A stretch of 64,000 nt of DNA from Mesorhizobium wenxiniae (GTDB lineage Bacteria > Pseudomonadota > Alphaproteobacteria > Rhizobiales > Rhizobiaceae): the NCBI RefSeq assembly GCF_002284535.1, contig NZ_NPKH01000020.1, positions 682,001 through 746,000 of the forward strand, given 5' to 3'. Of the stretch, positions 8,203-19,030 are shown piece after piece. Each line of letters opens with the position of its first letter. Position 1 is the first letter of the stretch. Under the pieces are notes generated by a model. That model searched no databases, had not been told where the DNA came from, and worked only from the letters and a program-made list of their open reading frames with translations. Position numbers and translations under genes: made by a program.

Positions 8203-8250
8203 GCCCGCTCCTGGATTCAGTCGAGCGGGCCCTTAAAGGCTATTTTGTTT
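8203..8250 (+). terminator. hairpin terminator after tRNA-like sequence
   Basis: A perfect 8-bp stem (GCCCGCTC at 8203-8210, GAGCGGGC at 8223-8230) with a 12-base loop is followed after a short spacer by the T-rich run TATTTTGTTTT. Its position seven bases after the tRNA-like segment suggests the latter was a transcribed unit. Confidence 0.6.
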
Positions 8251-8718
8251 TCGGCTATGGTCCGCGGGTCACTTCGATGTCGACCGTCCGGATGGGCCCA
8301 TTTCCCTTGCGTTTTGGCCCTTCGACATTCTGCTGTTTGAAGACATTGGAAACATCATTTCCGTTTGACCCTCAACCCGCTTGCGGCCAAGCTTTTGTGG
8401 CGAAACAGCCAGCTGTCTTCCTACTTCCGGAAGATCTATCATCCCCCAGGCGTTCGACGGGCGTCTTCTAAATCTGGACTTTAGGAACTTGCTTTGAGCG
8501 CGGGCCGACCTCACCCTCGGATGCAGCCTCTCTCAGCATCGGTGCCGTTGGTGGATCAAGGCAAACCAAAACGCCAATCTCTGCGCTCTCCAGTTTGTGG
8601 ATGGCGTCGACGCCAACGTGCAGTCCACCTTTTCGGACACAACCAGTTCGCCGGAAACCAAACTCCTTGGCGCTCTTCTGAATGAGGCCAAAACTGCTTC
8701 ATGTCTGTCAAACCGGCG
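8251..8718. other. no recognisable gene
   Basis: About 470 bases between the tRNA-like sequence and a small conserved-looking gene. Short open frames occur on both strands, but none has a recognisable domain or ribosome-binding site. I read it as decayed island DNA. Confidence 0.4.
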
Positions 8719-8859
8719 CTATTTCTTTTTTTTCACCCTTTGCGTAAGAGCGGATCCCGCGACCGATTTGACTGCCTTTGAGGAGCTGTTAGAACGAAGC
8801 AACTTGGATGCCGTCGAAGCAACTTTCTTGCTCGTAGTCTCATTGGGTTTCTTCGCCAT
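8719..8859 (-). CDS. 46-residue Lys/Ser-rich small protein
   Basis: The ATG at 8857-8859, preceded by GGGA, starts M-A-K-K-P-N-E-T-T-S-K-K-V-A-S and ends K-S-V-A-G-S-A-L-T-Q followed by a lysine-rich tail. The pattern is that of short, basic, low-complexity proteins seen in rhizobia whose function is unknown. An upstream in-frame ATG at 9009 would add 50 residues, but that stretch overlaps another decayed frame and lacks a ribosome-binding site. The composition differs from chance GC-rich frames nearby, which supports real coding. Confidence 0.55.
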   Translation of the reverse strand: MAKKPNETTSKKVASTASKLLRSNSSSKAVKSVAGSALTQRVKKKK

Positions 8860-8899
8860 TGGTTTTCCCGCGCGGTTGAGTCGGAGTAATACGCATTGT

Positions 8900-9715
8900 G
8901 ATGCGTCTGCAATCAACTGCCGGAGAGCACTGTCCCCAACTTTCATTTTCCAACACTCGGTCCGGTTCCGCAAACAACCAAGCGGAGCAGGAACTATGCT
9001 CGCCTTCATTGCCTTTCACCTTTTGTCGGTCGGCATCGGCTGTTCTGCCGTCCTCCGTGATCAGCCACGCTAAGGCACGCAGGAATTCGAAATATGCGAG
9101 CACATCTTCGATGAAGATGTTGGCGATGCAACGTGTCTCATCACAGTATTTGACAAGGTAGCCGTTGCGACCGCCGAGCCTGCTGCCGTTTAACCAAAGA
9201 CCAAGTCTCGCCGTCCATGTCGGCAATCTCTCATGATTGGTGAGATCGGCGACGGCGTAACTGCGAAGCCGGCGGCGCTTCGCGTCCTCGGCTGTGAGCG
9301 TGATCTCGCGGCGCTTCGCCTCCGCCGCGATCTAGCCGCGCCGGCCGATTAACGCGTCAATTGGCGCAAGGTCATTGTCAGCGCGCAGCTTGAGATATTC
9401 GAGCATCGAGAAGCCTGCAGCAAGGATCGCCTGTCGGACCTTATGCAGCGCCTGCTCGATGGATCCCATTGGTGGTGCGGTCCTGACATAATCCGCAGTG
9501 AAATGCCCTTGAGTCTTCACGTCAGTAGGCGAGGATACGTGGTCGCAATTGAGGGCTGTACGAAACCTCGAAAAGTTGCGCGATTGTTGGCCAGTAAGGC
9601 AATCCATCCCGGTCACGCAAATGGTCAAACGGCAGCAGTCTTCCGAGGTCGATAAATTCAAGGGCATCGAAATTGGGCAGCCGGATCCACTTCTGGTTCT
9701 ACCACACATCGCGTC
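8900..9715 (-). pseudogene. decayed gene, frameshift plus in-frame stop
   Basis: Reading the minus strand from 9715, one frame gives W-I-R-L-P-N-F-D-A-L-E-F-I-D-L-G then L-P-Y-W-P-T-I-A-Q-L-F-E-V before stopping near 9520. A second frame continues G-S-I-E-Q-A-L-H-K-V-R-Q and then L-K-L-R-A-D-N-D-L-A-P-I-D-A-L-I-G-R-R-G to a TAG at 9332-9334. After that stop the same frame carries on E-I-T-L-T-A-E-D-A-K-R-R-R-L and beyond. The three pieces look like one gene carrying a frameshift and a nonsense mutation, or neighbouring remnants. I do not recognise the family. Confidence 0.45.
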
Positions 9716-9980
9716 GCGTCGAGTAGTGCGAACTGTTCGCCGGTCGCAGCTGCGAGAAATCGTTCCCCTGTCTGATACGACCGTCTATGAGATGGAACAG
9801 CGTGGCGAGTTCCCACGACGCTTCAATCTCACCGCCCGCTGTGTTGTTTGGGACTTGGCAGAAGTCGAAGCGTGGATCGAGGAGCGGCGGAATGCGTCAT
9901 CTGTCGGAAAAATCAAGACCAAGCCTGCGCCTGACGTAAGACTACGAAAGGCAAGACCCGTCAAATCGGATCAAGGATAA
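9621..9980 (+). CDS. AlpA-type regulator / candidate excisionase
   Basis: The C-terminal 70 residues match the AlpA/excisionase winged-helix family: R-R-S-Q-L-R-E-I-V, then S-D-T-T-V-Y-E-M-E-Q-R-G-E-F-P-R-R-F, then V-V-W-D-L-A-E-V-E-A-W-I-E-E-R. These small proteins bind DNA and act as recombination directionality factors or as activators of island integrases. The gene converges on the integrase, their 3' ends overlapping by 20 bases, which is a common arrangement for an integrase and its RDF. The start is uncertain: the frame opens at 9549, and ATG at 9621 or a GTG nearer the domain are possible. Confidence 0.7.
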   Translation: MVKRQQSSEVDKFKGIEIGQPDPLLVLPHIASRRVVRTVRRSQLREIVPLSDTTVYEMEQRGEFPRRFNLTARCVVWDLAEVEAWIEERRNASSVGKIKTKPAPDVRLRKARPVKSDQG

Positions 9981-11214
9981 CCGCTGCCTCTGCAGGCGGC
10001 TGGAGTGTGGGCGTGTGCTTTTTGCCTGCCGCCCACGCATCGACCATGTCCGCCCATTCCTGCAGCATATGACGACGCTGCGGCTCATATTCAGCTCTGT
10101 TGTAGACACCTCGAGAGGACCGCCTGTCGTCGTGGGCAAGGCATTTCTCAATCCAGTCGCGATTAAATCCGATCTCGTTCAGGAGTGTTGAGCCGGTGCG
10201 CCGAAGGTCGTGCACTGTGAAAGGCGCGAGCGGAAAGTCTTGCTGCTTTGCCCGCTCGACAATCGCCGCGGTTACCCGATTGAACGTCGCGCGCGACATG
10301 GGCTCATCGGCATCGTAGCGGGACGGCAGCACATATCGGGAGTTCGCCGCACAAGTCTTGAGCGCGATCATGATATCGAGGGATTGCTGTGACAGGTAGA
10401 CGTTATGCGGCTTCTTCCGCTTCATTCGCTCTTTTGGGATGCTCCAGACGGCGTTCTCGAAATCGACCTCGTCCCAAGTCGCCTCGAGTAGTTCACTCTT
10501 TCGGACCATCGTGAGCAGGATGAACTTTAGGCCGACCCGAATCGTCGGCAGCGTCGGCACGTTTTCCAACTCTTTCAGCATTATCCGGATTTCTGCAGGC
10601 GACAGAGCGCGGTCTTTCGCCTCGAACGTGGCAATTGAGGCTGGTCCCACCTCGTCCGCAGGGTTGGCGATCTTCTCGCCGTGCAGAATGGCGTAGCTAT
10701 AGATCTGCTTCACGACATCGCGGATATGGACGGCGGTTGCCGGCGCACCACGATCCCTCACCTTTGCGCAGAGCGCCCGCAAGTCGTCAGGTGTTATTTC
10801 GGTTAGGAGTCTTTTTTCCCAAATCGGCAAAATGTCGCGATCGAAAATAGCCTTGCGCATCGAGCGGGTGCTATCCGCCATCTTCGCTTCCTTTAACCAG
10901 CGCTTGCCTTGATCCCCGAAGCTCGCCGTGCCTGACAGGCGACGCTTCTCGCGCTGCTTTTCTTGCGCCGGCGACTTTCCGGCTGCCACCATTTTTCGCG
11001 CGGCAAGGCAGCGGTCGCGTGCCTCTGCCAGCGTGAGACCTCCGTTGCCATATCGGCCCAGCGTCACAGTCTCTCTCCGACCATTGGTCCGGTAGTCGTA
11101 CCGAAACGCAATCTGCCCAGTCGGAGACACCGCAGCGTACATACCGTCACGGTCGGCAACTTTGTACATTTTGTCTTTCGGTTTCAGCCGCTTAAGGGCA
11201 ATATCTGTTAACAT
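9961..11214 (-). CDS. P4-type tyrosine integrase of a guaA-associated island
   Basis: A 417-residue tyrosine recombinase. The start M-L-T-D-I-A-L-K-R-L-K-P is typical of the DUF4102 arm-binding N-terminus, so the ATG at 11212-11214 is preferred to one 84 bases upstream. The catalytic core shows R in T-M-V-R-K-S-E-L, then H-D-L-R-R-T-G-S-T, L-A-H-D-D, and the nucleophile region G-V-Y-N-R-A-E-Y. It lies about 320 bases from the 3' end of guaA. GMP-synthase genes are established insertion sites for such integrases, including one component of tripartite Mesorhizobium ICEs. It probably integrated the accessory DNA to its left. Confidence 0.9.
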   Translation of the reverse strand: MLTDIALKRLKPKDKMYKVADRDGMYAAVSPTGQIAFRYDYRTNGRRETVTLGRYGNGGLTLAEARDRCLAARKMVAAGKSPAQEKQREKRRLSGTASFGDQGKRWLKEAKMADSTRSMRKAIFDRDILPIWEKRLLTEITPDDLRALCAKVRDRGAPATAVHIRDVVKQIYSYAILHGEKIANPADEVGPASIATFEAKDRALSPAEIRIMLKELENVPTLPTIRVGLKFILLTMVRKSELLEATWDEVDFENAVWSIPKERMKRKKPHNVYLSQQSLDIMIALKTCAANSRYVLPSRYDADEPMSRATFNRVTAAIVERAKQQDFPLAPFTVHDLRRTGSTLLNEIGFNRDWIEKCLAHDDRRSSRGVYNRAEYEPQRRHMLQEWADMVDAWAAGKKHTPTLQPPAEAAVILDPI

Positions 11215-11531
11215 AATGACAGAGGATCGGATCACAACTTGGGTTTCTCGGCCGCCAATTTTACCGTCATTGATTTTACCGTCAACTGTTAGGAACAATC
11301 ATTGTATTTCAATGCTTTGATGGGCAAGAAGTGAGTGCGCTTGCAATCGGCGGGACGACGGTATTGCATGGCAGGAAAGAGAACGCTGAAACGCATGCCG
11401 TCAAATTTACCGCCAAATGATTCCGCTTCCAGGCGATAGATGGCGATAGATGCAGTAAGGAAAACACACTTATTTCAGAGGCTTATACAACTCTGATCGA
11501 TACTTACCGAAAGCTAGCTAATGATGCACCT
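11215..11531. other. integrase leader and island boundary region
   Basis: About 320 bases, AT-richer than the flanking core genes, with no convincing gene. It contains the integrase promoter side and abuts the guaA stop codon, so integrase arm-type binding sites would be expected here. TTTACCGTCA-type words recur at about 11258-11284 and again near 11400 (TTTACCGCCA) and could be such sites. Confidence 0.4.
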
Positions 11532-11556
11532 TTATTCCCACTCGATTGTACCCGGC
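11532..11556 (-). other. probable island attachment core (guaA 3' end)
   Basis: The last codons of guaA (ATCGAGTGGGAATAA on the minus strand) lie at the border between core sequence and the island integrase. In guaA-targeting integrases the crossover lies in this terminal stretch, which regenerates an intact gene. I could not find a second copy within the window, so the other attachment end, if present, is left of position 1. Confidence 0.45.
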
Positions 11557-13094
11557 GGCTTGCTCGTCACGTCGTAAACGACGCGGTTGATGCCGCGCAC
11601 CTCGTTGATGATGCGGGTGGCGGCGGCACCGAGGAACGCCATGTCGTAGTGGTAGAAATCCGCCGTCATGCCGTCGACCGAGGTGACTGCGCGTAGCGCG
11701 CAGACGAATTCATAGGTGCGGCCATCGCCCATCACACCAACGGTCTGCACCGGCAGCAGCACGGCGAAGGCCTGCCAGATGGCGTCGTAGAGGCCGGCCT
11801 TGCGGATCTCGTCGAGATAGATGGCGTCGGCCTCGCGCAGGATCTCCAGCTTTTCGCGGGTGATGCTGCCTGGGCAGCGGATGGCGAGACCCGGGCCGGG
11901 AAACGGATGCCGACCGATGAAGCTGTCGGGCAGGCCGAGCTCCCTGCCGAGCGCCCTCACCTCGTCCTTGAACAATTCGCGCAGCGGCTCGACCAGTTGC
12001 ATGTTCATGCGCTCGGGCAGGCCGCCGACATTGTGGTGCGACTTGATCGTCACCGACGGGCCGCCGGTGAAGGAAACGCTTTCGATAACGTCGGGATAGA
12101 GCGTGCCCTGCGCCAGGAAATCGGCGCCGCCAAGTTTCTCGGCCTCTTCCTCGAACACCTCGATGAACAGCCGGCCGATGGTCTTGCGCTTCTTTTCCGG
12201 GTCCGACTCGCCCTCGAGCGCGCCGATAAAACGGTCCGAGGCGTCGACCAGGATGAGCGGCAGATTGTAGTGCTGGCGAAACATCTCCACCACACCAGAT
12301 GCCTCGTCCTTGCGCATCAGCCCGTGGTCGACAAGGATGCAGGTGAGCTGGTCGCCGACCGCCTCATGGATCAGCAGCGCGGCGACCGAGGAATCGACGC
12401 CGCCCGAAAGCGCGCAGATGACCTTGCCCTTGCCGACCTGCTTGCGGATCGTCTCGACCGCGTGCTCGCGGTAGGCGCGCATCGTCCAGTCGCCCTCGAT
12501 GCCGGCGATCTTGTGGACAAAGTTTTGCAGCAGCCGGGCGCCGTCCGGCGTGTGCACCACTTCGGGGTGAAACATGATGCCGTACATCTTGCGCTCGACA
12601 TTGCCGAAGATGGCGAAGGGCGAGCCTTCCGATTTTCCGAACACCTCAAATCCCTTGGGCAGGGAGATGACGCGGTCGCCATGGCTCATCCACACCTGGT
12701 GGCGCTGGCCGGGCGCCCACAGGCCCTCAAACAGCGGGCTGTCCTTCTGGATCTCGACGAAGGCACGGCCGAATTCGCGATGGTCGGAGCTTTCGGCGAC
12801 GCCGCCCATCTGCACGCACATGGCCATCTGGCCATAGCAGATGCCGAGAACCGGCACGCCGGCGTCGAAGACGATCTGCGGCGCGCGCGGGCTGCCGATG
12901 TCGCCGGTCGAGGCCGGGCCGCCGGACAGGATCACCGCCTTCGGATTGATGCGCTTGAACGCCGCTTCGGCCGACTGGAACGGCACGATCTCGGAAAAGA
13001 CGCCGGCCTCGCGGATGCGCCTGGCGATGAGCTGCGTGAACTGGCTGCCGAAATCGACAATCAGGACGGTGTCGGGATGATTGGCTATCTTCAT
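11532..13094 (-). CDS. guaA: GMP synthase (glutamine-hydrolysing)
   Basis: A 520-residue enzyme converting XMP to GMP with glutamine and ATP. The N-terminal class I amidotransferase domain has the nucleophile C86 in G-I-C-Y-G-Q and the H-P-E motif (F-H-P-E-V). The ATP-pyrophosphatase domain carries the P-loop S-G-G-V-D-S-S near residue 230. The C-terminal dimerisation domain has [10 protein letters not shown] and ends P-P-G-T-I-E-W-E. Length and all motifs match the full family, so island insertion at the 3' end has left the protein intact. Confidence 0.98.
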   Translation of the reverse strand: MKIANHPDTVLIVDFGSQFTQLIARRIREAGVFSEIVPFQSAEAAFKRINPKAVILSGGPASTGDIGSPRAPQIVFDAGVPVLGICYGQMAMCVQMGGVAESSDHREFGRAFVEIQKDSPLFEGLWAPGQRHQVWMSHGDRVISLPKGFEVFGKSEGSPFAIFGNVERKMYGIMFHPEVVHTPDGARLLQNFVHKIAGIEGDWTMRAYREHAVETIRKQVGKGKVICALSGGVDSSVAALLIHEAVGDQLTCILVDHGLMRKDEASGVVEMFRQHYNLPLILVDASDRFIGALEGESDPEKKRKTIGRLFIEVFEEEAEKLGGADFLAQGTLYPDVIESVSFTGGPSVTIKSHHNVGGLPERMNMQLVEPLRELFKDEVRALGRELGLPDSFIGRHPFPGPGLAIRCPGSITREKLEILREADAIYLDEIRKAGLYDAIWQAFAVLLPVQTVGVMGDGRTYEFVCALRAVTSVDGMTADFYHYDMAFLGAAATRIINEVRGINRVVYDVTSKPPGTIEWE

Positions 13095-13149
13095 GGCGAG
13101 CGTTTAGAGAAAGAAATGAGTCGGCGCAATGGGTTGCGAGGTGCCTCCC

Positions 13150-13815
13150 TCAATCCGATTCCGCGTCTTCATGCGACGGTCCAAATTCCAGGGCGCCGGA
13201 CCCGATCGCCTGTTCCAGCCGCGTGACCGCATCCGCCAGCTTCTCGTCGATGACGTGGAGATACTCCTTCCAGTCGCCGACATGCCTGAGATCGGCAGCC
13301 CCGTCGGAAATGCCGCGCAGGCCGACGAGCGGCACGCCGAACAATTGGCAGGCTCGCAGGCAGGCGAAGGTCTCCATGTCGACCATATCCTCGGCAATCG
13401 CATCATAAGCGCTGCCGGAAATGATGGCTGCGCCGGTCGACAGCGTCGCCTCCCTTATATCAGGAATCCTGAGCGGCAGCGGCACGGTCACCGGCAGGTC
13501 GAGAAACGGCGTCGCGCCCTTCTCGAAGCCCAAAGGCGAGGCGTCGATGTCACGGTAGGCGACCGAAACGGCCTGGTAGATTTCCGTCTGTTCCAGTGTC
13601 CGGCTACCCGCCGAACCGAGCGACACGACGAGATCCGGCAGCGCCTTTTCAGACTTCAGCCATGACAGTTCCGCGCCCAGCCTCACGCCCGCCTCGACCG
13701 GTCCAACGCCGGTCATGACAGGCGAGAACAGCCGCTGCAGATGAGGGCCGTATTCGGCCTGCGCCGCCATCACGAAGAGCACGTCCCTACCCGCAATTCT
13801 GACGGCCTTGCGCAT
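13150..13815 (-). CDS. MTA/SAH-type nucleosidase family protein
   Basis: A 221-residue protein of the purine/uridine phosphorylase fold. It shows F-V-M-A-A-Q-A-E-Y-G-P, G-V-G-P-V-E-A, V-S-L-G-S-A-G-S, V-D-M-E-T-F-A and R-G-I-S-D-G, which supply the acidic residues used in nucleoside cleavage (E in A-E-Y, E in D-M-E, D in S-D-G). It probably hydrolyses 5'-methylthioadenosine or S-adenosylhomocysteine for methionine salvage. The ATG at 13813-13815 has a GAAGG site and sits five bases after the stop of the thioesterase gene; an ATG 21 bases further upstream would overlap that gene. Confidence 0.82.
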   Translation of the reverse strand: MRKAVRIAGRDVLFVMAAQAEYGPHLQRLFSPVMTGVGPVEAGVRLGAELSWLKSEKALPDLVVSLGSAGSRTLEQTEIYQAVSVAYRDIDASPLGFEKGATPFLDLPVTVPLPLRIPDIREATLSTGAAIISGSAYDAIAEDMVDMETFACLRACQLFGVPLVGLRGISDGAADLRHVGDWKEYLHVIDEKLADAVTRLEQAIGSGALEFGPSHEDAESD

Positions 13816-13819
13816 CGGA

Positions 13820-14278
13820 TCAGCCTTCAATGCCATCGCGACCGACCACCGTCATCATCGTTCCAGTCATGGTGGCGATCAGCTTGGCCTCGCCGTCGAC
13901 GGCGAAGGCATAGGCCTGGCCGTCGGCGACGATGATGGTGCGGCCGGGCTTCGTCACCGAGCCGCGGAACAGGAAGCGTTCGCCCCGGCCCGGCGCTAGC
14001 AGATTGACCTTGAACTCAATAGTGAGCACGCCCGAATTCTCGGGCATCAGCGAGAAAGCCGCATAGCCGCAGGCCGAGTCCAGCGCCGTCGAAATGACCC
14101 CGGCATGAAGGAAGCCATGCTGCTGGGTCAGCGCCGTCGAATAGGGCATCTCGATCTCGATGATGCCGGGCGTCACCAGCGTCAGCTCGGCGCCGATGGT
14201 CGTCATGGCGTTCTGGCGCGCGAAGGATGTCCTGACGCGATCCTCATAGTCGGGGGCGGGTACGATCTTTGCTGCCAT
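13820..14278 (-). CDS. PaaI-family hotdog thioesterase
   Basis: A 152-residue single hotdog-fold protein. The family signature is Q-Q-H-G-F-L-H-A-G-V-I-S-T-A-L-D-S-A-C-G, followed by the long beta-hairpins I-E-F-K-V-N-L-L-A-P and G-R-T-I-I-V-A-D-G. Such enzymes hydrolyse acyl- or aryl-CoA thioesters; the substrate cannot be told from the sequence. The ATG has an AGGAG site, and the gene is followed immediately by the nucleosidase gene, so the two are probably cotranscribed. Confidence 0.85.
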   Translation of the reverse strand: MAAKIVPAPDYEDRVRTSFARQNAMTTIGAELTLVTPGIIEIEMPYSTALTQQHGFLHAGVISTALDSACGYAAFSLMPENSGVLTIEFKVNLLAPGRGERFLFRGSVTKPGRTIIVADGQAYAFAVDGEAKLIATMTGTMMTVVGRDGIEG

Positions 14279-14376
14279 GGGCTTGTCACGCTCCTGTCAG
14301 AAAAGCTTATTGCAGAGGCAGGAGCGACAGGCAATCGCTATTGCTGCACTGCAGCAATCAGGTCCGCCGGCATGGT

Positions 14377-15666
14377 TCAGCCGTCCTTGCGCAGCGCACA
14401 GACATAAAATCCATCGGTACCGCTCAGCGCCGGCGACAGCGAAATTCCGCCTGCGGCGCCGATACGCGCAGCCGTCTCGTGGCCCGGAAAGCGGCTGTCC
14501 CAGAGCTGGCGGTGATCGACCGGGACAAAGCCGCTGTTACGATCTTGGAAGGCAGCGACCTGTTCGCCATTCTCCTCGTCGAACACCGAGCAGGTGATGT
14601 AGACCAGCAGCCCGCCCGGTTTGACGAAGGCTTTGGCCGCATCGAGGATCGCCGATTGCTCGCCTTTGCGTGCATCGAGCTGCTTCTGCGTCAGCCGCCA
14701 TTTGGCATCGGGCCGGCGCCGCCATGTGCCGCTGCCGGTGCAGGGCGCGTCGACCAGGACGATATCCATGTGGCCCGAAAGGGTGCTGAGCTCGGCCGGC
14801 TTGGTGACGATTTGCACGTTGCGGTTTTCCGAGCGCCGGATGCGTTCGAAGATCGGCGCCAACCGCGCCTTTTCGGCATCATGTGCGAACACCTGGCCGC
14901 GATTGTCCATCGCCGCCGACAGTGCCAGGGTCTTGCCGCCGGCTCCGGCGCAAAAGTCGAGGACCTGCATTCCGGCCTCCGCGCCAGCCAGCGTGGCGGC
15001 GATCTGCGAGCCTTCGTCCTGAACCTCAAACCAGCCTTTCTGGAAGGCCGGTTCCGCCTGCACGTTCGGGTGCCTGCCGTTGCCCGCGATCGGCGGGATG
15101 CGAATGCCGTGCGGTGCGATCCGTGCAGCCCTGGCGCCGGTCCCGGCCAGCTCCGCGAGCACCTTGCCGCGGTCGGCCCGCAGCGTGTTGACCCTGAGGT
15201 CCAGCGGTGGGCGGGTCGCTAACGCCGCACCTTCGTCGACCCAGCTGGCTCCAAAGGCCTGCTCGAAAAGCGGTTCGCACCAATCCGGAATATCAGCCCG
15301 TACCGCCGACGGCGCAGCATCGAGCCGGCGATCGGTGACGGCCCTCAGTTCACCGTCGTTCAACAGCGGCGGCGCAAACTTGTCGCCGTCGAGCGTTTCG
15401 TTCAGCGACTGCGCCGTCTGGTTCCATTCAAGCAGCAGCGCGCCAAAACCGATGGCGCGCGGCGTATCTTCGCCCAGCAAAAACCCGGCCGAGCGCTTCC
15501 GGCGCAGCGCGTCATAGACGATGTTGCCGATCGCCGCGCGATCGCCGCCTCCCGCGAAGCGGTGCGCCAGGCCCCAATCCTTCAGCGCGTCGGCCACCGG
15601 CCGGTGCCGTCGGCCGATATCCTCCAGCACTTCGATGGCTGCCGCCAGCCGTCCGCCCAGTCGCAT
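14377..15666 (-). CDS. rsmB: 16S rRNA m5C967 methyltransferase (RsmB family)
   Basis: A 429-residue RNA cytosine-C5 methyltransferase with a NusB-like N-terminal domain and a NOL1/NOP2/Sun catalytic domain. Visible motifs are the SAM site L-D-F-C-A-G-A-G-G-K-T, the A-P-C-T-G-S-G-T motif with one catalytic Cys, and I-T-C-S-V-F-D-E-E-N with the other. It would modify 16S rRNA during assembly. Orthologous assignment to RsmB rather than another RsmB/RsmF paralogue rests on the N-terminal domain and length. Confidence 0.85.
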   Translation of the reverse strand: MRLGGRLAAAIEVLEDIGRRHRPVADALKDWGLAHRFAGGGDRAAIGNIVYDALRRKRSAGFLLGEDTPRAIGFGALLLEWNQTAQSLNETLDGDKFAPPLLNDGELRAVTDRRLDAAPSAVRADIPDWCEPLFEQAFGASWVDEGAALATRPPLDLRVNTLRADRGKVLAELAGTGARAARIAPHGIRIPPIAGNGRHPNVQAEPAFQKGWFEVQDEGSQIAATLAGAEAGMQVLDFCAGAGGKTLALSAAMDNRGQVFAHDAEKARLAPIFERIRRSENRNVQIVTKPAELSTLSGHMDIVLVDAPCTGSGTWRRRPDAKWRLTQKQLDARKGEQSAILDAAKAFVKPGGLLVYITCSVFDEENGEQVAAFQDRNSGFVPVDHRQLWDSRFPGHETAARIGAAGGISLSPALSGTDGFYVCALRKDG

Positions 15667-15894
15667 TTTCTTATTCCGTTACTCAGCAAATTAATTTCCC
15701 TGCTCTAAAGCGACCGACTGGCGCACACAAGCGGGAGAGTCCCGGATGCCAAGATCGAAGCAGCCCCCTTGGCACCCGCGGCTCTAATCGGTGCATTGCT
15801 TGTGCTTTCAAACTTTTGAAGTTGCGGTAGTCTTCCGCTGCGTGATTCGCGAAGAACTGCAAGCGGATCGGCGGGAAATTACGAGGAGAGGGCA

Positions 15895-16572
15895 ATGAAG
15901 ACTTATCTGGCGGAAGTTTTAGGCACATTTCTACTGGTGTTCATCGGTACGGCTTCGGTGGTGACTGGCGGCTTCGGCGGCGCGCTGCCGCTTGGCCAGG
16001 AAGGCATCGGTCTTGCTTTCGGCATCGGCCTGATTGCGGCGGCCTATGCAATCGGCCCGATTTCGGGCGCGCATCTCAACCCGGCGGTGACGCTCGGCGT
16101 GTTCCTCGCCGGCCGAATGCAGGCCAAGGACGTCATCCCCTATTGGATCGCACAGATCATCGGCGCCATCATTGCGTCGCTTGCGCTATGGATCATCGTC
16201 TCCGGACAAGTCGGCGGCCATACAGGCGGCTTCGGCGCCAATGGCTGGGATGCAACGAAGTGGGGCGTCAGCTCGGCGTTCCTGTGGGAGCTGATCGGAA
16301 CTTTCACCTTCGTGACGGTGATCCTCGGCGTCACCAGCGGCAGCCACACGACGGCCTTTGCCGGCCTTGTCATCGGCCTGACGCTGGCGGGACTGCATTT
16401 CGCCATCATTCCGGTGACCGGCACATCGCTCAACCCGGCCCGCTCGATCGGCCCGGCGCTGTTTTCGGACAGTGCCGCGATCGGCCAGCTCTGGCTGTTC
16501 ATCGTCGCACCGCTGATCGGCGGCGCCATCGCCGGCGTGGTCGCCAAGACCCGCATCTTCGAGAAGGACTGA
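15895..16572 (+). CDS. aqpZ: aquaporin Z
   Basis: A 225-residue, six-helix channel. Both NPA motifs are present (N62-P-A in S-G-A-H-L-N-P-A-V and N180-P-A in G-T-S-L-N-P-A-R-S). The selectivity filter residues F42, H168, T177 and R183 are those of water-specific aquaporins rather than glycerol facilitators. It lies divergent from rsmB, with a GGAGAGGGCA ribosome site before the ATG and a hairpin terminator just after the stop, so it is a single-gene unit. Confidence 0.95.
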   Translation: MKTYLAEVLGTFLLVFIGTASVVTGGFGGALPLGQEGIGLAFGIGLIAAAYAIGPISGAHLNPAVTLGVFLAGRMQAKDVIPYWIAQIIGAIIASLALWIIVSGQVGGHTGGFGANGWDATKWGVSSAFLWELIGTFTFVTVILGVTSGSHTTAFAGLVIGLTLAGLHFAIIPVTGTSLNPARSIGPALFSDSAAIGQLWLFIVAPLIGGAIAGVVAKTRIFEKD

Positions 16573-16596
16573 AAGTCGAAGAAACGAATTAAAAAA

Positions 16597-16624
16597 GGCG
16601 CGGGCCTGACCCGCGTCTTTTATT
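16597..16624 (+). terminator. rho-independent terminator of aqpZ
   Basis: An 8-bp stem (16597-16604 with 16610-16617, one G-T pair) and a five-base loop, preceded by six A and followed by TTTTATTT. The A and T runs on both sides mean it could also work for katG, which converges from the other side. Confidence 0.8.
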
Positions 16625-16686
16625 TGGGGGCCGAGGAACTTACGGCGGCCTTTGAGGCAGCCGCGCCAGAAGCGCCTCGGCGCCGA

Positions 16687-19030
<2,344 letters not shown>

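Noticed and set aside
1..11531. Search for nodulation, nitrogen-fixation or secretion-system genes in the island part
   Set aside because: None is visible in this portion, so I do not call it a symbiosis island.
11907..13226. Long plus-strand frame opposite guaA
   Set aside because: It is the shadow of a GC-rich gene; no domain is recognisable and guaA is certain on the other strand.
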